Origin: Parapedobacter lycopersici
Lineage (GTDB): Bacteria; Bacteroidota; Bacteroidia; Sphingobacteriales; Sphingobacteriaceae
Direction: 5' to 3'
DNA length: 64,000 bases
Assembly: GCF_024643285.1 (NCBI RefSeq)
Contig: NZ_JAMSLW010000001.1
Location: forward strand, 248,001 to 312,000
This document shows positions 43,315-52,292 of the stretch, in pieces (within the stretch, counting starts at the first letter, position 1; each line of letters starts with the position of its first letter). The translations under genes were made by a program, and so were the position numbers. A model generated the notes under the pieces. The model was not told where the DNA came from. It made no database searches and saw only the letters and a program-made list of their open reading frames with translations.

Positions 43315-43923
43315 TTAGTGATCATCGCCATGACCGGCGACTACGGGGTGCAGTTCAAACTTCAGGTCGAGGTCATTCGCGCCACCGAACCGGTTGTAGC
43401 CGGTGTTATTCCAGTCTGCCGCGGTGATACCAGCCTTGACACCTTCATTAAGGTGGCGTACAATGAAATTAAAGGTAAATCCATCGGACGCCTTTAGTAC
43501 ATGGATATATCCAGTTACCCCGACACGCGCATTATCCGGATCGGCGTAAACGTAATCGAGTACGCCGTCAGGGGCTCCCAATATGAACACCTGGTGCCGG
43601 TCGGCATCATTTAGAAACTCCTGTTGCATTTCCCGGTTCGCAAAATCATAAGCGGTCAGTGTCAGCCGGTATGTTTTGCCCTCCTCAACGTGCGCATGTG
43701 CACCTACCGGTGGCAGTCCCTTGTCGTCAAAAGTAATTTCGATGGGTTCGACACCCGTGACGACTTCGCCGTTTTCACCCGTTACTTCCACAAAGGTAAG
43801 TTTAGCTCCGTTCACCTCTTCCTGCGGAATTTCCGGTTGCGGGTCGTCCTTGCTGCACGCATTAATGCCCAACGTTCCGAGGGCCAAAAGGGCAATAATG
43901 ATCGTTTTTCTGTTGTTTTTCAT
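43315..43923 (-). CDS. Lipoprotein of the TonB-receptor-associated kind
   Basis: Protein of 202 residues with a lipoprotein signal (MKNNRKTIIIALLALGTLGI then NACSKDD, a Bacteroidota lipobox with an acidic follow-on). The body looks like a single beta-sandwich domain: HQVFI, ADPDNARVGVTGYIHV, FNFIVRHLNEGVKAG and a C-terminal FGGANDLDLKFEL. It resembles lipoproteins that often sit next to TonB receptors in this phylum. Histidines are conspicuous (GAHAHVEEG, LHPVVAGHGDDH), hinting at metal binding. The gap to the receptor gene is 40 bp. Confidence 0.75.
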   Translation of the reverse strand: MKNNRKTIIIALLALGTLGINACSKDDPQPEIPQEEVNGAKLTFVEVTGENGEVVTGVEPIEITFDDKGLPPVGAHAHVEEGKTYRLTLTAYDFANREMQQEFLNDADRHQVFILGAPDGVLDYVYADPDNARVGVTGYIHVLKASDGFTFNFIVRHLNEGVKAGITAADWNNTGYNRFGGANDLDLKFELHPVVAGHGDDH

Positions 43924-43963
43924 AGGTAAGCAGTTAAAAAGTATAGCTAATATGATTTATTCT

Positions 43964-46291
43964 TTAAAAAAAGTAGGCCAGCTTCAGGCTCGTATTGCGT
44001 CCCATGTCATGACTGAAATACCGGAATCGGTTCATGTATTCTTTATAGGAACTGTTCAGTAAGTTGGTTACGGATAGCGTAAGGTCCAATGCATGTTTTC
44101 CCACATTTATGCGGGTCCCTCCATAAGCCGACAGCAACTGATAAGCGGGAGGGGGAGGTGCATAATCTGTGCCCGGTTCATAACGGGTTTGACGCCGCAC
44201 TACGCGGTGTCCCAACTTGATGTAACTATTGGTAAATTGGCCATGGACCGGTATTTCCCACCGGATATAATGATCGAGCCGGTCCGACGGAATATAAGGT
44301 AAGTACGTGTCCTGTTCCACATCCCGTGCCCGGATAATGGAGGCATCCAGTTGATAAGAAAGTCCCAAAGGAAAGCGATACTGGGCGGAGAGATCGGCTC
44401 CGAGAAATGTAGCATTCGTCTGTCCATACCGGAACACCGGAAACGTGCCCCGGATGCTCTGGATATATTCTCCTGCGGAGGGCTGGGCGTAGATATAATG
44501 GTTAATGTATTGGGCATATAGATCGAGGCTAAACGAAAAATGTTCCCCGGCATAAGATGGAGTGGTAATCCATTTGAAGCTACGTTCGCTGAGCAAATTC
44601 GGATCGCCGATCTCGTACAGTGCCGCACCATGGTGCAAACCATTGCTGTATAATTCATTGGCATTTGGTGATCGCCATGCCAATCCGACATTGCTGTGCA
44701 ATTGCCAGCCGTTACCCATCTTCAAAACGCCACCTAATGTTCCGCTGACATTATGAAATTGCCGATAACCGCCATAGAATTCAAGGTCGCTGTCGTAGCC
44801 CGCCGCATCAAATGTTTTAAAGTCGTACCGCACTCCGGCCTCCAGTTCATACCGTTCGCGGATGAACCGCTGGATTGCAAACAGCCCGGTAGAAAAACTG
44901 TCGTAATTCGGGATTAATGGTGTATTCAATGTTCCGGGAACATTATTATTCACCTGGAGGGAAAGATTGGTGCCAAATTGGCTTTGCCATCCTTTTCTTT
45001 GTGCCATCCGGTAGCTGGCATCCAGGGTTTGCGTGGTCAGTACCATATCCAGCATGGGTAGCGCGTCGCGGTCGCCGCGCCTGAGGTCGTATTCCTGCCG
45101 GTGATTCCGCTGGATGCCGTACTGAATGTCCAACGAGCCACCATTGACGTGATCGCGGTGCCATTTGAGCTTTCCGAGATCATGAACAACCGCCTGCCGC
45201 GGTGCAGCGATCGCATAGCTGAACGGATAATCCTCAAATGGGCGTCCGGCTTCCAGCCGCGCTTCAATATCCTCCATGCTTCCGATATGCGCACTAGTCA
45301 ATATTCCCAATGAGGTTTGAAAACGGCTGTAATAAGCCTCCAGTGAGGTTCTTCCTCTTGAGTATTGTAATGCCGCCGATACATTGGCTTCGCCCACACC
45401 GGTATTGCCCAGGTAATAGTCGGCCGTCTGAATGTTACCACCCCGCTTGACAGTGCCCTGAAGGCGCCAGCTTAATCCCTTTATTTGTTTAATTGCCGAT
45501 TGAAGCATGCCGGATACAACGCCCATCCGGCCATTGGTCTGATAAAGTGTGTGGATTTCACCTGATAAGTGCGGATCTACGGGAAGGGGGGGAGGTGAGG
45601 CAATAATGACCCCGCCAATGGCATCGGCTCCGTAACGAACGCCTTCCGCGCCCTTGATCACCTCAAAATCCTTTGCGATAAATGGGTCGATTTCGGGGGC
45701 ATGCTCGCTACCCCATTGCTGGCCTTCCTGGCGGATGCCGTTATTGAGTACCAGGATCCGGTTGCTATGCATGCCATTGATAACTGGTTTTGAAATTGTA
45801 CTGCCGGTTTGCAGCATGCTTACACCGGGGAGCACCCCAAGGTATTCCGCGAGGTTACCACCGCGGGCTTCGGCAATGGACTCACGTGAAAGGGCCTTTA
45901 CCGGATTGGCGGTGATGACACTTCTTCCATGTCCAACAACCTCCACATCATGTAGTTTAATGGTGCCGTGCTGGAGCGCAATGTTCAACCGGGTATCGCT
46001 TTGGGGTGTCAGTTGCATCGCTGCGCTTTCGAATCCGACACTGCTCGCGGTAACCTGATAGCTGGTGCCGCTGCACAGGTGTGAAAAATGAAAATAGCCA
46101 TGGGCATCGGAAATGGCCTGCAGCTCGCCCGGATCAACCTGTACGGTCACTTCCGATAGGGGCAATCCCGTGTCACTGTCGGTGACGCGGCCATTGACAG
46201 TTAACGTGCAGCCCTTGTGCTGGGCATAAACCAAGGAGCAAATGGCTGAAAACAATAGCGCAGTAATCCCTTTCCGTATGTATAGCGGCAT
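43964..46291 (-). CDS. TonB-dependent receptor with carboxypeptidase-like domain
   Basis: Outer-membrane active transporter of 775 residues. After a signal peptide (to YAQHKG) there is a carboxypeptidase-like regulatory domain at about residues 28-105 (VNGRVTDSDTGLPLSEVTVQV). The plug follows (VLNNGIRQEGQQWGSEHAPEIDPF and VIKGAEGVRYGADAIGGVI, each seen in part), then a 22-strand barrel ending in the aromatic SLKLAYFF. The plug sequence and the partner lipoprotein fit the ZnuD-like/metal or cobalamin receptors better than SusC. A strong inverted repeat overlaps its promoter region. Confidence 0.9.
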   Translation of the reverse strand: MPLYIRKGITALLFSAICSLVYAQHKGCTLTVNGRVTDSDTGLPLSEVTVQVDPGELQAISDAHGYFHFSHLCSGTSYQVTASSVGFESAAMQLTPQSDTRLNIALQHGTIKLHDVEVVGHGRSVITANPVKALSRESIAEARGGNLAEYLGVLPGVSMLQTGSTISKPVINGMHSNRILVLNNGIRQEGQQWGSEHAPEIDPFIAKDFEVIKGAEGVRYGADAIGGVIIASPPPLPVDPHLSGEIHTLYQTNGRMGVVSGMLQSAIKQIKGLSWRLQGTVKRGGNIQTADYYLGNTGVGEANVSAALQYSRGRTSLEAYYSRFQTSLGILTSAHIGSMEDIEARLEAGRPFEDYPFSYAIAAPRQAVVHDLGKLKWHRDHVNGGSLDIQYGIQRNHRQEYDLRRGDRDALPMLDMVLTTQTLDASYRMAQRKGWQSQFGTNLSLQVNNNVPGTLNTPLIPNYDSFSTGLFAIQRFIRERYELEAGVRYDFKTFDAAGYDSDLEFYGGYRQFHNVSGTLGGVLKMGNGWQLHSNVGLAWRSPNANELYSNGLHHGAALYEIGDPNLLSERSFKWITTPSYAGEHFSFSLDLYAQYINHYIYAQPSAGEYIQSIRGTFPVFRYGQTNATFLGADLSAQYRFPLGLSYQLDASIIRARDVEQDTYLPYIPSDRLDHYIRWEIPVHGQFTNSYIKLGHRVVRRQTRYEPGTDYAPPPPAYQLLSAYGGTRINVGKHALDLTLSVTNLLNSSYKEYMNRFRYFSHDMGRNTSLKLAYFF

Positions 46292-46351
46292 ATTTTTTTA
46301 TGTATGAGGTATGGAAAGTACATGCCTTTCCCTAACAGGTGGTAAAAATAC

Positions 46352-46392
46352 AATTTTGTTGCATTAATAAACAAATTAAATGCAACAAAATT
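46352..46392 (-). promoter_or_regulatory. 14-bp inverted repeat upstream of the TonB receptor
   Basis: AATTTTGTTGCATT (46352-46365) is the exact reverse complement of AATGCAACAAAATT (46379-46392), with a 13-nt AT-rich spacer. It lies in the 104-bp gap between xerD and the receptor gene and overlaps a weak minus-strand promoter (TTG, then TATTTTTA). The TTGTTGCA/TGCAACAA half-sites are suggestive of a Fur- or Zur-type metal regulator, but a terminator role for xerD is not excluded. Confidence 0.5.
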
Positions 46393-46395
46393 TCA

Positions 46396-47289
46396 TTATG
46401 ATCGTGGATGGTATTGGGTGATAACCGATTGCAGGTACTCTCGGTCGACATGTGTGTAAATCTCGGTGGTTGTGATGCTTTCGTGCCCGAGCATGTCCTG
46501 CACCGCACGAAGGTCGGCGCCGCCTTCAACCAGGTGACTGGCAAACGAGTGCCGGAAAGTGTGCGGACTGATCTGCTTTGTCAGACCTGTTTTTTTTGCC
46601 AGTTCCTTGATGATTAAAAAAATCATTACGCGGGTCAGGGGAGCTCCGCGTCGATTGAGGAAGACAAAATCCGTATTTTCCGGTTTAATGGACTGGTGTA
46701 CCCGCACTTCTTCCAAGTACATCCGGAGGTGTTTGACAGCCTGGGAGCCAATCGGAATCAAGCGTTCCTTGCTGCCTTTGCCCATTACTTTGATGAATTC
46801 CACATCGAGGAATAGATTGGAAACTTTAAGTCCGGTTAATTCACTGACCCGCAAACCGCAGCCGTACAATAATTCGAGCATGGCCCGGTTACGCATGCCC
46901 GCTGGTGTGGATCGGTCGATGGCGGATAGCAAGGCGTCAATCTCCGTAATATTCAGTACATCCGGTATTTTTCGCCCCAGCCGTGGTGCCTGGATAAGTG
47001 CTGTGGGATTTTGGATCAGCCCCAGCTCAATACTGAGAAAAAGGTAAAAGGTTTTAATGCCGGAAAGGATCCGGGCCTGGGTATAGGCCGATATCCCAAA
47101 CCCATTAATCCATTCAAGAAACGCCTGGATGTCTTTTGCGGTGATATCGGCAGGTAAAATCGCAGGGGTTTCGGCATATTGTCTTAATTTATGCACATCG
47201 CTCAGATAGGCCTCTATCGTATTTTGCGATAAGGCACGCTCCAATTGCAGGTATTCCTTAAATGCGTGTATTGAGGTTTCCCAGTCCAT
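46396..47289 (-). CDS. xerD: Tyrosine recombinase XerD
   Basis: Site-specific recombinase that resolves chromosome dimers at dif, together with XerC. The 297-residue protein has the SAM-like N-terminal domain (LSQNTIEAYLSDVHKLRQY) and all catalytic residues: Arg147 (CGLRVSEL), Lys171 (MGKGSKERLIP), His243 and Arg246 (SPHTFRHSFA), His269 (MLGHESI) and Tyr278 (EIYTHVD). No inverted-repeat-flanked element or phage genes are nearby, which supports a housekeeping role rather than an integrase. Confidence 0.92.
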   Translation of the reverse strand: MDWETSIHAFKEYLQLERALSQNTIEAYLSDVHKLRQYAETPAILPADITAKDIQAFLEWINGFGISAYTQARILSGIKTFYLFLSIELGLIQNPTALIQAPRLGRKIPDVLNITEIDALLSAIDRSTPAGMRNRAMLELLYGCGLRVSELTGLKVSNLFLDVEFIKVMGKGSKERLIPIGSQAVKHLRMYLEEVRVHQSIKPENTDFVFLNRRGAPLTRVMIFLIIKELAKKTGLTKQISPHTFRHSFASHLVEGGADLRAVQDMLGHESITTTEIYTHVDREYLQSVITQYHPRS

Positions 47290-47333
47290 GGTGAGTCAAT
47301 GTGCTGATGGCGATATGATTGGCTATGGGTAGC

Positions 47334-47924
47334 TTAGCTCCGTAGTGCCAGGATACGTGCCACATATTTGCCGATGATATCGAATTCAATATTTACGGCA
47401 TCACCGGTTTTAATTTGCTGCATGTTGGTATGTTCATAGGTATAGGGAATGATTGCGACTGAAAAGCGATCGGCCAGCGAGTCAACCACGGTCAGACTGA
47501 TGCCATTAACGGTTACCGAACCTTTTTCCACGGTCAGGTTATTCGTCTCCGGTTTATACCGAAACGTATATACCCAGCTTCCGTTTTGCGGTTCAACGGA
47601 AAGACATTGTGCAACCTGATCCACATGGCCCTGCACAATGTGCCCGTCCAGACGTCCGTTTACGGGTGTACAGCGTTCGAGGTTGACGCGATCGCCGATA
47701 GCGAGGTCAGCGAGATTGGTCCGCTTCAGGGTTTCCTCGATCGCCGTAACGGTATGCACGCCCGGCGACAGGCTGACAACAGTCAGGCATGCGCCATTGT
47801 GTGATATACTTTGGTCGATCTTCAGTTCGTCGGATATGGACGACGCAATGTGTATATGTAGGTTTCCGCGATCTTTTCGCAAATCCGTGACCGTTCCCAG
47901 TGTTTCAATGATTCCAGTAAACAT
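47334..47924 (-). CDS. ribE: Riboflavin synthase (alpha subunit)
   Basis: Last step of riboflavin synthesis: dismutation of two 6,7-dimethyl-8-ribityllumazine molecules. The 196-residue protein has the two lumazine-binding repeats. The first begins MFTGIIETLGTV and contains ISHNGACLTVV, the second contains GHIVQGHVDQVA and VNGISLTVVDS. The conserved MFTGI start and length are normal. No FMN riboswitch is visible upstream in the 108-bp gap. Confidence 0.95.
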   Translation of the reverse strand: MFTGIIETLGTVTDLRKDRGNLHIHIASSISDELKIDQSISHNGACLTVVSLSPGVHTVTAIEETLKRTNLADLAIGDRVNLERCTPVNGRLDGHIVQGHVDQVAQCLSVEPQNGSWVYTFRYKPETNNLTVEKGSVTVNGISLTVVDSLADRFSVAIIPYTYEHTNMQQIKTGDAVNIEFDIIGKYVARILALRS

Positions 47925-47978
47925 AAATGTGTCCTAATTGATAAGCAAAGGTACGCTACCCGACGCTATATAACAACA

Positions 47979-48001
47979 GCAGCCGGGGATTGCCCGGCTG
48001 C
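47979..48001 (-). terminator. Candidate terminator between the dehydrogenase gene and ribE
   Basis: GCAGCCGGG (47979-47987) pairs perfectly with CCCGGCTGC (47993-48001), loop GATTG. The minus-strand tail (TGTTGTTATATAG) is only moderately T-rich, so this is a weaker terminator. Confidence 0.5.
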
Positions 48002-48032
48002 CATTACACATTTGAATCAGGTGTGGGGATAG

Positions 48033-49901
48033 TTATTTCCCACCCTGTTTTCGCACAGCGGCAACTTCTTCCGCTGTAATCGGACCGGAGTCATTGCCGA
48101 AATTCCCGCGGATGTACGTTAATACCTCCGCTACCTGATCGTCGTTCAGGAAACTGCCGTGGGCAGGCATTGCCTCATTATACGACACACCTTTAACGGT
48201 GATCGGACCGGTAAGCCCGTTCAGAATAACACTGATCAGCCGCGTCTTGTCGCCGCTGACCCATTCAGATTCTGCGATGGGGGGGAAGCGGCTTCCGTCG
48301 CCCATTCCGTTGGACTGGTGGCATGCTCTGCAGTATGTTGTATACACAACAGACGCCGTTGCTGCAACATTGCGTTCAAGGTCGTCGGCAACCGGATCGG
48401 GAGTCTTAATGTTGGACGCCGTAAGTTTCCGTTCTGCCATTCCCGCCAGCTGTGCTTCTCCAAAGGCTTTTTTGTCGCCCTTGAACATAATCCGCCAGAT
48501 TTTACCTTTCTGACTGTCGCTTACATACAGCGATCCGTCGGAACCTTCTGAAAGGCCCATGGGACGGTGATCGGCGTCGGGAGCGGTGGGGATTGTGTCA
48601 AGTCCGCTGAAACCGTCTGCGAATACTTCCCAGGGACCGGTTACCTTGCCGTCTTTCATGGGTACGAAAGCAACAATATAGCCTGCCTGTGGGTAAGGCG
48701 GACGATTAGTTGAACCATGGAAAGCAATGAAAGCGCCGTCTTTGTAACGGGCAGGAAACTGATCGCCTTTATAAAACAACAGGTCCTGGGGAGCAAAGTG
48801 ACCCGGAAAGCCGACAAGCGGTGCGTCCAGTTTTGCACCATTGCCTTCCTTTACACCGTCGCCGCCGTATTCTGGGTTCAGTTTTCTTTTGTTTTCGATC
48901 TGGTCGTAATAGTAATAGGGCCAGCCACCGTCAAATCCCTGCGGTACCTTGAAAAATTCTTCCGCCGGGAGCATCGCACTCTGCCAGTAGTTGTAATATT
49001 GGGGCCAGGTAACCACCAGGTCGTCACGACCATGCACCGCAGAATAAAGGGAATTTGACGTTTCATCCCATTCCAGTGCAACGATGCTTCGCATCCCTGT
49101 AGCGTACCTTACACCATCAGACTGGTGCTGGTTCAGTTTGTTTTCGTCAAACATCCAAACGCCGCCATGGTCAACTAAAAGCGGACAGCCATTGTCGGGA
49201 TTGTCTACTTCTCCCATGCCCATGGATCCAGCTACGCGGTTATACTCCTGGCAGGTGTTGGATCCGGCGCCCCAGCCAACGTACATATTGCCTTTGCCGT
49301 CGAATGTTACCGGCTTGGTAATGTGTTCGTGGGGTGGGCCGTCATCAATCACGACGGTGTCGACCTTGCCATCGGGGAGCAGGGTTCCCGGAATCAGCTT
49401 GCTACGCAACACCAGCAGCTCGGAGCTGTAGTATAGGTATCCGTTGTGAATACGCATGGCTGTTCCGTATTGGCGGCTTTCGTATTTTGCCCAATAAGCC
49501 ACGCTGTCTACGCGGCCGTCTCCGTCGGTGTCGCGAAGGGCGGCATTGGCCTCGCCATCGGGAGTGCTGACCCGGAGTTTAACATAAATGTCGCCATTAT
49601 CATTGACCGCGATATGCCGTGATCCATAATAATTGCTTCTTGGCTTTTGGCGCGTAGGCTTTCCCTGATTACTCCTGACAGGCATGGGCCGGTTGGGATC
49701 ACGTGGGGGGCGTCTTCCGGACCAGCCCTGGTTATTATTTTCAGGCATCGGGCCACCGCCGATGCTGTCGATAACGACCATGGCCTCAAAGCCACCGGGT
49801 AAAAATAAACCGCCGTTGTCCTTATCGGACGCAGGCAGGTTCGAGCTGTTTTGACACCCTGCGAGGAAGCAAACGCCCAGAATTGCGAGATAAAATCTCA
49901 T
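48033..49901 (-). CDS. Lipoprotein sorbosone/glucose dehydrogenase-like beta-propeller with C-terminal cytochrome c
   Basis: Protein of 622 residues from ATG 49901 (MRFYLAILGVCFLAGCQNS, with lipobox LAGC). Residues about 30-480 form a six-bladed propeller of the glucose/sorbosone dehydrogenase superfamily (many DGKVDTV, FDGKGNMYVGWG and GSDGSLYVSDS turns), which may use PQQ. The last 120 residues are a mono-haem cytochrome c: CRACHQSNGMGDG for haem attachment and AMPAHGSFL with the axial methionine. It is probably an envelope-anchored sugar or alcohol dehydrogenase that passes electrons to the respiratory chain. Its substrate is unknown. Confidence 0.86.
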   Translation of the reverse strand: MRFYLAILGVCFLAGCQNSSNLPASDKDNGGLFLPGGFEAMVVIDSIGGGPMPENNNQGWSGRRPPRDPNRPMPVRSNQGKPTRQKPRSNYYGSRHIAVNDNGDIYVKLRVSTPDGEANAALRDTDGDGRVDSVAYWAKYESRQYGTAMRIHNGYLYYSSELLVLRSKLIPGTLLPDGKVDTVVIDDGPPHEHITKPVTFDGKGNMYVGWGAGSNTCQEYNRVAGSMGMGEVDNPDNGCPLLVDHGGVWMFDENKLNQHQSDGVRYATGMRSIVALEWDETSNSLYSAVHGRDDLVVTWPQYYNYWQSAMLPAEEFFKVPQGFDGGWPYYYYDQIENKRKLNPEYGGDGVKEGNGAKLDAPLVGFPGHFAPQDLLFYKGDQFPARYKDGAFIAFHGSTNRPPYPQAGYIVAFVPMKDGKVTGPWEVFADGFSGLDTIPTAPDADHRPMGLSEGSDGSLYVSDSQKGKIWRIMFKGDKKAFGEAQLAGMAERKLTASNIKTPDPVADDLERNVAATASVVYTTYCRACHQSNGMGDGSRFPPIAESEWVSGDKTRLISVILNGLTGPITVKGVSYNEAMPAHGSFLNDDQVAEVLTYIRGNFGNDSGPITAEEVAAVRKQGGK

Positions 49902-50038
49902 TATGGCATTGTTCTGCATTGTAATTTAGTGTGTAGTTATAATAATAGTTGAAAATTTGGCCCGATTCTATTAAAAACAAACTGAATTCCGAAACTGTAT
50001 CTTAAATTTTACTTACCCGTTACGGCCGGATGCTCCCA

Positions 50039-51505
50039 TTAAAAAAGCCGTTCTGGTTTTGTTAATCGTGTTTCCAGTGCGTCAACAGCCTGTGCCAATG
50101 CGGTTTCATCCATAGATGCGAAACCAAACCTGAAGGCATTCCGGTCGGCATCCCATCGGATAATTTTAAAGGGGGCATTTGTGATAAATTGGGTAATGGG
50201 AAAATCAGGGTTTAGTTTTATCCAGATTGCCATGCCACCAGTAGGCAGCGTGTAGGAAACGTATTTGCTTAACTTTTCTTTCAACAGTGTATCCAGAAAA
50301 TCACGCCGTTGATGATAACGTTTCTTTGCTTTTTTCAGGTGTCTTTTCAGCTCGCCCTCTTTTATTAACAGGGCCAGCGCATTTTGCATATACCCATCGC
50401 CGCCGACATCGATGATTTTCCGCAGGGCGGTGCATTGCGTAATAAAATTCGCTGGGGCAACCATGAAACCAATCCGTAGTGAAGGATCCAATATCTTGGA
50501 AAAGGAACCGATATAAATTACGTTTCCGCTGTGGCTGCCACTCGCCAGCGGCAGATAGGGTGAAGAAGAGTAGTGGTAATCGTAATCGTAATCATCCTCA
50601 ATAATGGCGAATGCATATTGTTTGGAGAGTTCCAGCAATTTCACCCGCCTTTCTACGCTTAGTGTTACGGTTGTTGGGTAGTGGTGATGTGGAATCACGT
50701 ATACGGCATCAATTTTTTTTCGTTTGCATATTGTTTCAATGGCATCCGTGTCAATGCCCTTGTCATCCACATTTACCTCAATGATGGATGCGCCGGTTTC
50801 TTCAAATGTTTTATCGGCAACGGGGTAATTGGGCCTACCCACAATGATGGCAGATGAATCGCCTAAAAGCAACCGGGCAGCTAGGTAAATACTCATCTGT
50901 GCACCGTGTGTAATCAAAAGGTTGTCAACGGAAAGGTTTATTCCCCGTGTTACCGACAGGTAGCTGACCAGCTCTTCTCTTAATTTCAGTGTCCCCTGTG
51001 TCGTTCCGATGCTTGCATTTTTTATGGTATGCTTTCTGGAAGTAAACGAACGGTAAGTTTTCAATAAATCAGCTATTGGGGAAAGACGCACATCCGGGTA
51101 TCCATCATCGATAATGAGGTCGGCATACGAAATGGCATTTTCATCAACCGGATGTGTTTCTACGACCCTAAATGGCACATTCAAATTGTGCAAATAGGGT
51201 GTCTGTATGCCGGTGTCGGGGTCACTCCATTTTTGCGGTTTTAGCAACGGGATATGTTCCGATACGGCAATGTGTTTTCTTGGTACGACCGTAATCCAGT
51301 CCTGCGCTTCCAGTTCCTCATAACCCGCAATCACGGTCTTGCGGTGTACACCTAGGGTCTTTGCCAGTTCACGGCTGCTTGGTAAATGCATTCCGGCTTG
51401 CAAAGTGCCGTCCCTGATCGCATTGATTATTGAAATAGCAATCTGCCTGTAAACAGGAATCTTGCTTTCTTTCGTGATAACGATGATGTGTTCGTATGGT
51501 AACAA
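50039..51505 (-). CDS. MocR/PdxR-type regulator (GntR helix-turn-helix plus aminotransferase domain)
   Basis: Protein of 488 residues. Residues about 10-80 are a GntR winged helix (PVYRQIAISIINAIRDGTLQ, then SRELAKTLGVHRKTVIAGYE). The rest is a fold-type I aminotransferase domain in which PLP acts as sensor, with the Schiff-base lysine in YIGSFSKILDPSLRIGF. Starts at TTG 51505; no closer ATG exists. It is divergent from an acetyltransferase, and three repeats of GGACTAC/GTAGTCC in the gap are the likely operator. Confidence 0.9.
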   Translation of the reverse strand: MLPYEHIIVITKESKIPVYRQIAISIINAIRDGTLQAGMHLPSSRELAKTLGVHRKTVIAGYEELEAQDWITVVPRKHIAVSEHIPLLKPQKWSDPDTGIQTPYLHNLNVPFRVVETHPVDENAISYADLIIDDGYPDVRLSPIADLLKTYRSFTSRKHTIKNASIGTTQGTLKLREELVSYLSVTRGINLSVDNLLITHGAQMSIYLAARLLLGDSSAIIVGRPNYPVADKTFEETGASIIEVNVDDKGIDTDAIETICKRKKIDAVYVIPHHHYPTTVTLSVERRVKLLELSKQYAFAIIEDDYDYDYHYSSSPYLPLASGSHSGNVIYIGSFSKILDPSLRIGFMVAPANFITQCTALRKIIDVGGDGYMQNALALLIKEGELKRHLKKAKKRYHQRRDFLDTLLKEKLSKYVSYTLPTGGMAIWIKLNPDFPITQFITNAPFKIIRWDADRNAFRFGFASMDETALAQAVDALETRLTKPERLF

Positions 51506-51508
51506 GCT

Positions 51509-51549
51509 GGACTACCTTTTATATTAGATTTGGACTACAAAGGTAGTCC
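51509..51549. promoter_or_regulatory. MocR operator and divergent promoters
   Basis: GGACTACC at 51509, GGACTAC at 51532 and GTAGTCC at 51543 give a direct repeat plus an inverted repeat, the typical MocR arrangement. AGGTAGTCC (51541-51549) is the exact complement of GGACTACCT (51509-51517). Minus-strand TACCTTTG (51545-51538) and plus-strand TAGATTTG (51525-51532) are -7 boxes placed inside the repeats. Confidence 0.6.
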
Positions 51550-51594
51550 TATTAAGCCATAATTTTACCGGCATAACCAAAACATTTTAACGCC

Positions 51595-52041
51595 ATGGAT
51601 TACAAAATCAAGAAAGCGGGACTGGAAGACTTAGACACCGTAGCCGGATTATTCAATCGTTACCGGATTTTTTACCGGCAGCCGGATGACTACAAAAAAT
51701 GCAGCGCATTTATACAGGAACGCTTAGCCAACAAACAGTCGCATATCTTCCTTGCTTATGTGCAGGATGAGGCGGTCGGATTTGTACAGCTGTACGAACT
51801 CTATCATTATATCAAACTAAAAAAGCAATGGCTGTTGAGCGATTTGTTTGTTCATCCCGACCATCGGGGTAAGGGGCTTTCCGTGGCATTGATAGACCGC
51901 AGCAAGCAATGGTGTGAAGAGACGGGGGCCTGCGGACTGATGCTTGAAACCGAAAAGACAAACGACATCGGCAACAAGCTGTATCCGCGTTGCGGGTTTG
52001 TGTATGACGGGTTACACAATTATTACTATTGGTGGAAATAA
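51595..52041 (+). CDS. GNAT family N-acetyltransferase
   Basis: Acetyltransferase of 148 residues with a complete GNAT fold. It has the start DYKIKKAGLEDLDTVAGLF, the acetyl-CoA loop LFVHPDHRGKGLSVAL (R-x-x-G-x-G-like) and the end GNKLYPRCGFVYDG. The acceptor is unknown. It is divergent from a MocR regulator and probably the regulated gene. Its stop is followed at once by a bidirectional terminator. Confidence 0.9.
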   Translation: MDYKIKKAGLEDLDTVAGLFNRYRIFYRQPDDYKKCSAFIQERLANKQSHIFLAYVQDEAVGFVQLYELYHYIKLKKQWLLSDLFVHPDHRGKGLSVALIDRSKQWCEETGACGLMLETEKTNDIGNKLYPRCGFVYDGLHNYYYWWK

Positions 52042-52046
52042 GGAGG

Positions 52047-52083
52047 AAACAAAAATACCCCGACTTGCGGGGTATTTTTGTTT
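52047..52083. terminator. Bidirectional rho-independent terminator
   Basis: AAACAAAAATACCCCG (52047-52062) pairs over 16 bp with CGGGGTATTTTTGTTT (52068-52083), loop ACTTG. It serves the acetyltransferase gene on the plus strand and the tRNA gene on the minus strand. Confidence 0.85.
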
Positions 52084-52085
52084 AG

Positions 52086-52172
52086 CGGTGAGGGAGGGAT
52101 TCGAACCCTCGGTACCGTTTCCAGTACGACAGTTTAGCAAACTGTTCCTTTCGGCCTCTCAGGCACCTCACC
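52086..52172 (-). tRNA. tRNA-Ser (anticodon GCT)
   Basis: Class II tRNA on the minus strand. Acceptor GGTGAGG pairs with CCTCACC; anticodon stem ACAGT/ACTGT with loop TTGCTAA gives anticodon GCT; long variable arm (CGTACTGGAAACGGTACC region); T arm GAGGG-TTCGAAT-CCCTC. The 3' CCA is not encoded (CTA follows the discriminator), unlike the tRNA-Ser at 41642. Confidence 0.95.
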
Positions 52173-52292
52173 GGCTTTTTTAGAGACTGCAAACCTAATA
52201 TAAAAAAACGAATTAAGAAAATTGAATACGAAAAAATGGATTTCCCTTTTTATCACCCGTCTTTTGTGATTTTATTATTGATTTACAGCGTA

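Noticed and set aside
46396-47289. Phage-type integrase or mobile element
   Set aside because: The tyrosine recombinase matches housekeeping XerD; there are no attachment-site repeats, phage genes or cargo around it.
47925-48032. FMN riboswitch near ribE
   Set aside because: This gap lies upstream of ribE on its strand but is too short and lacks the conserved RFN-element sequence.
52086-52172. tRNA-Ser as an integration site for an element
   Set aside because: No integrase gene or partial tRNA copy is nearby, and the flanking genes are ordinary.
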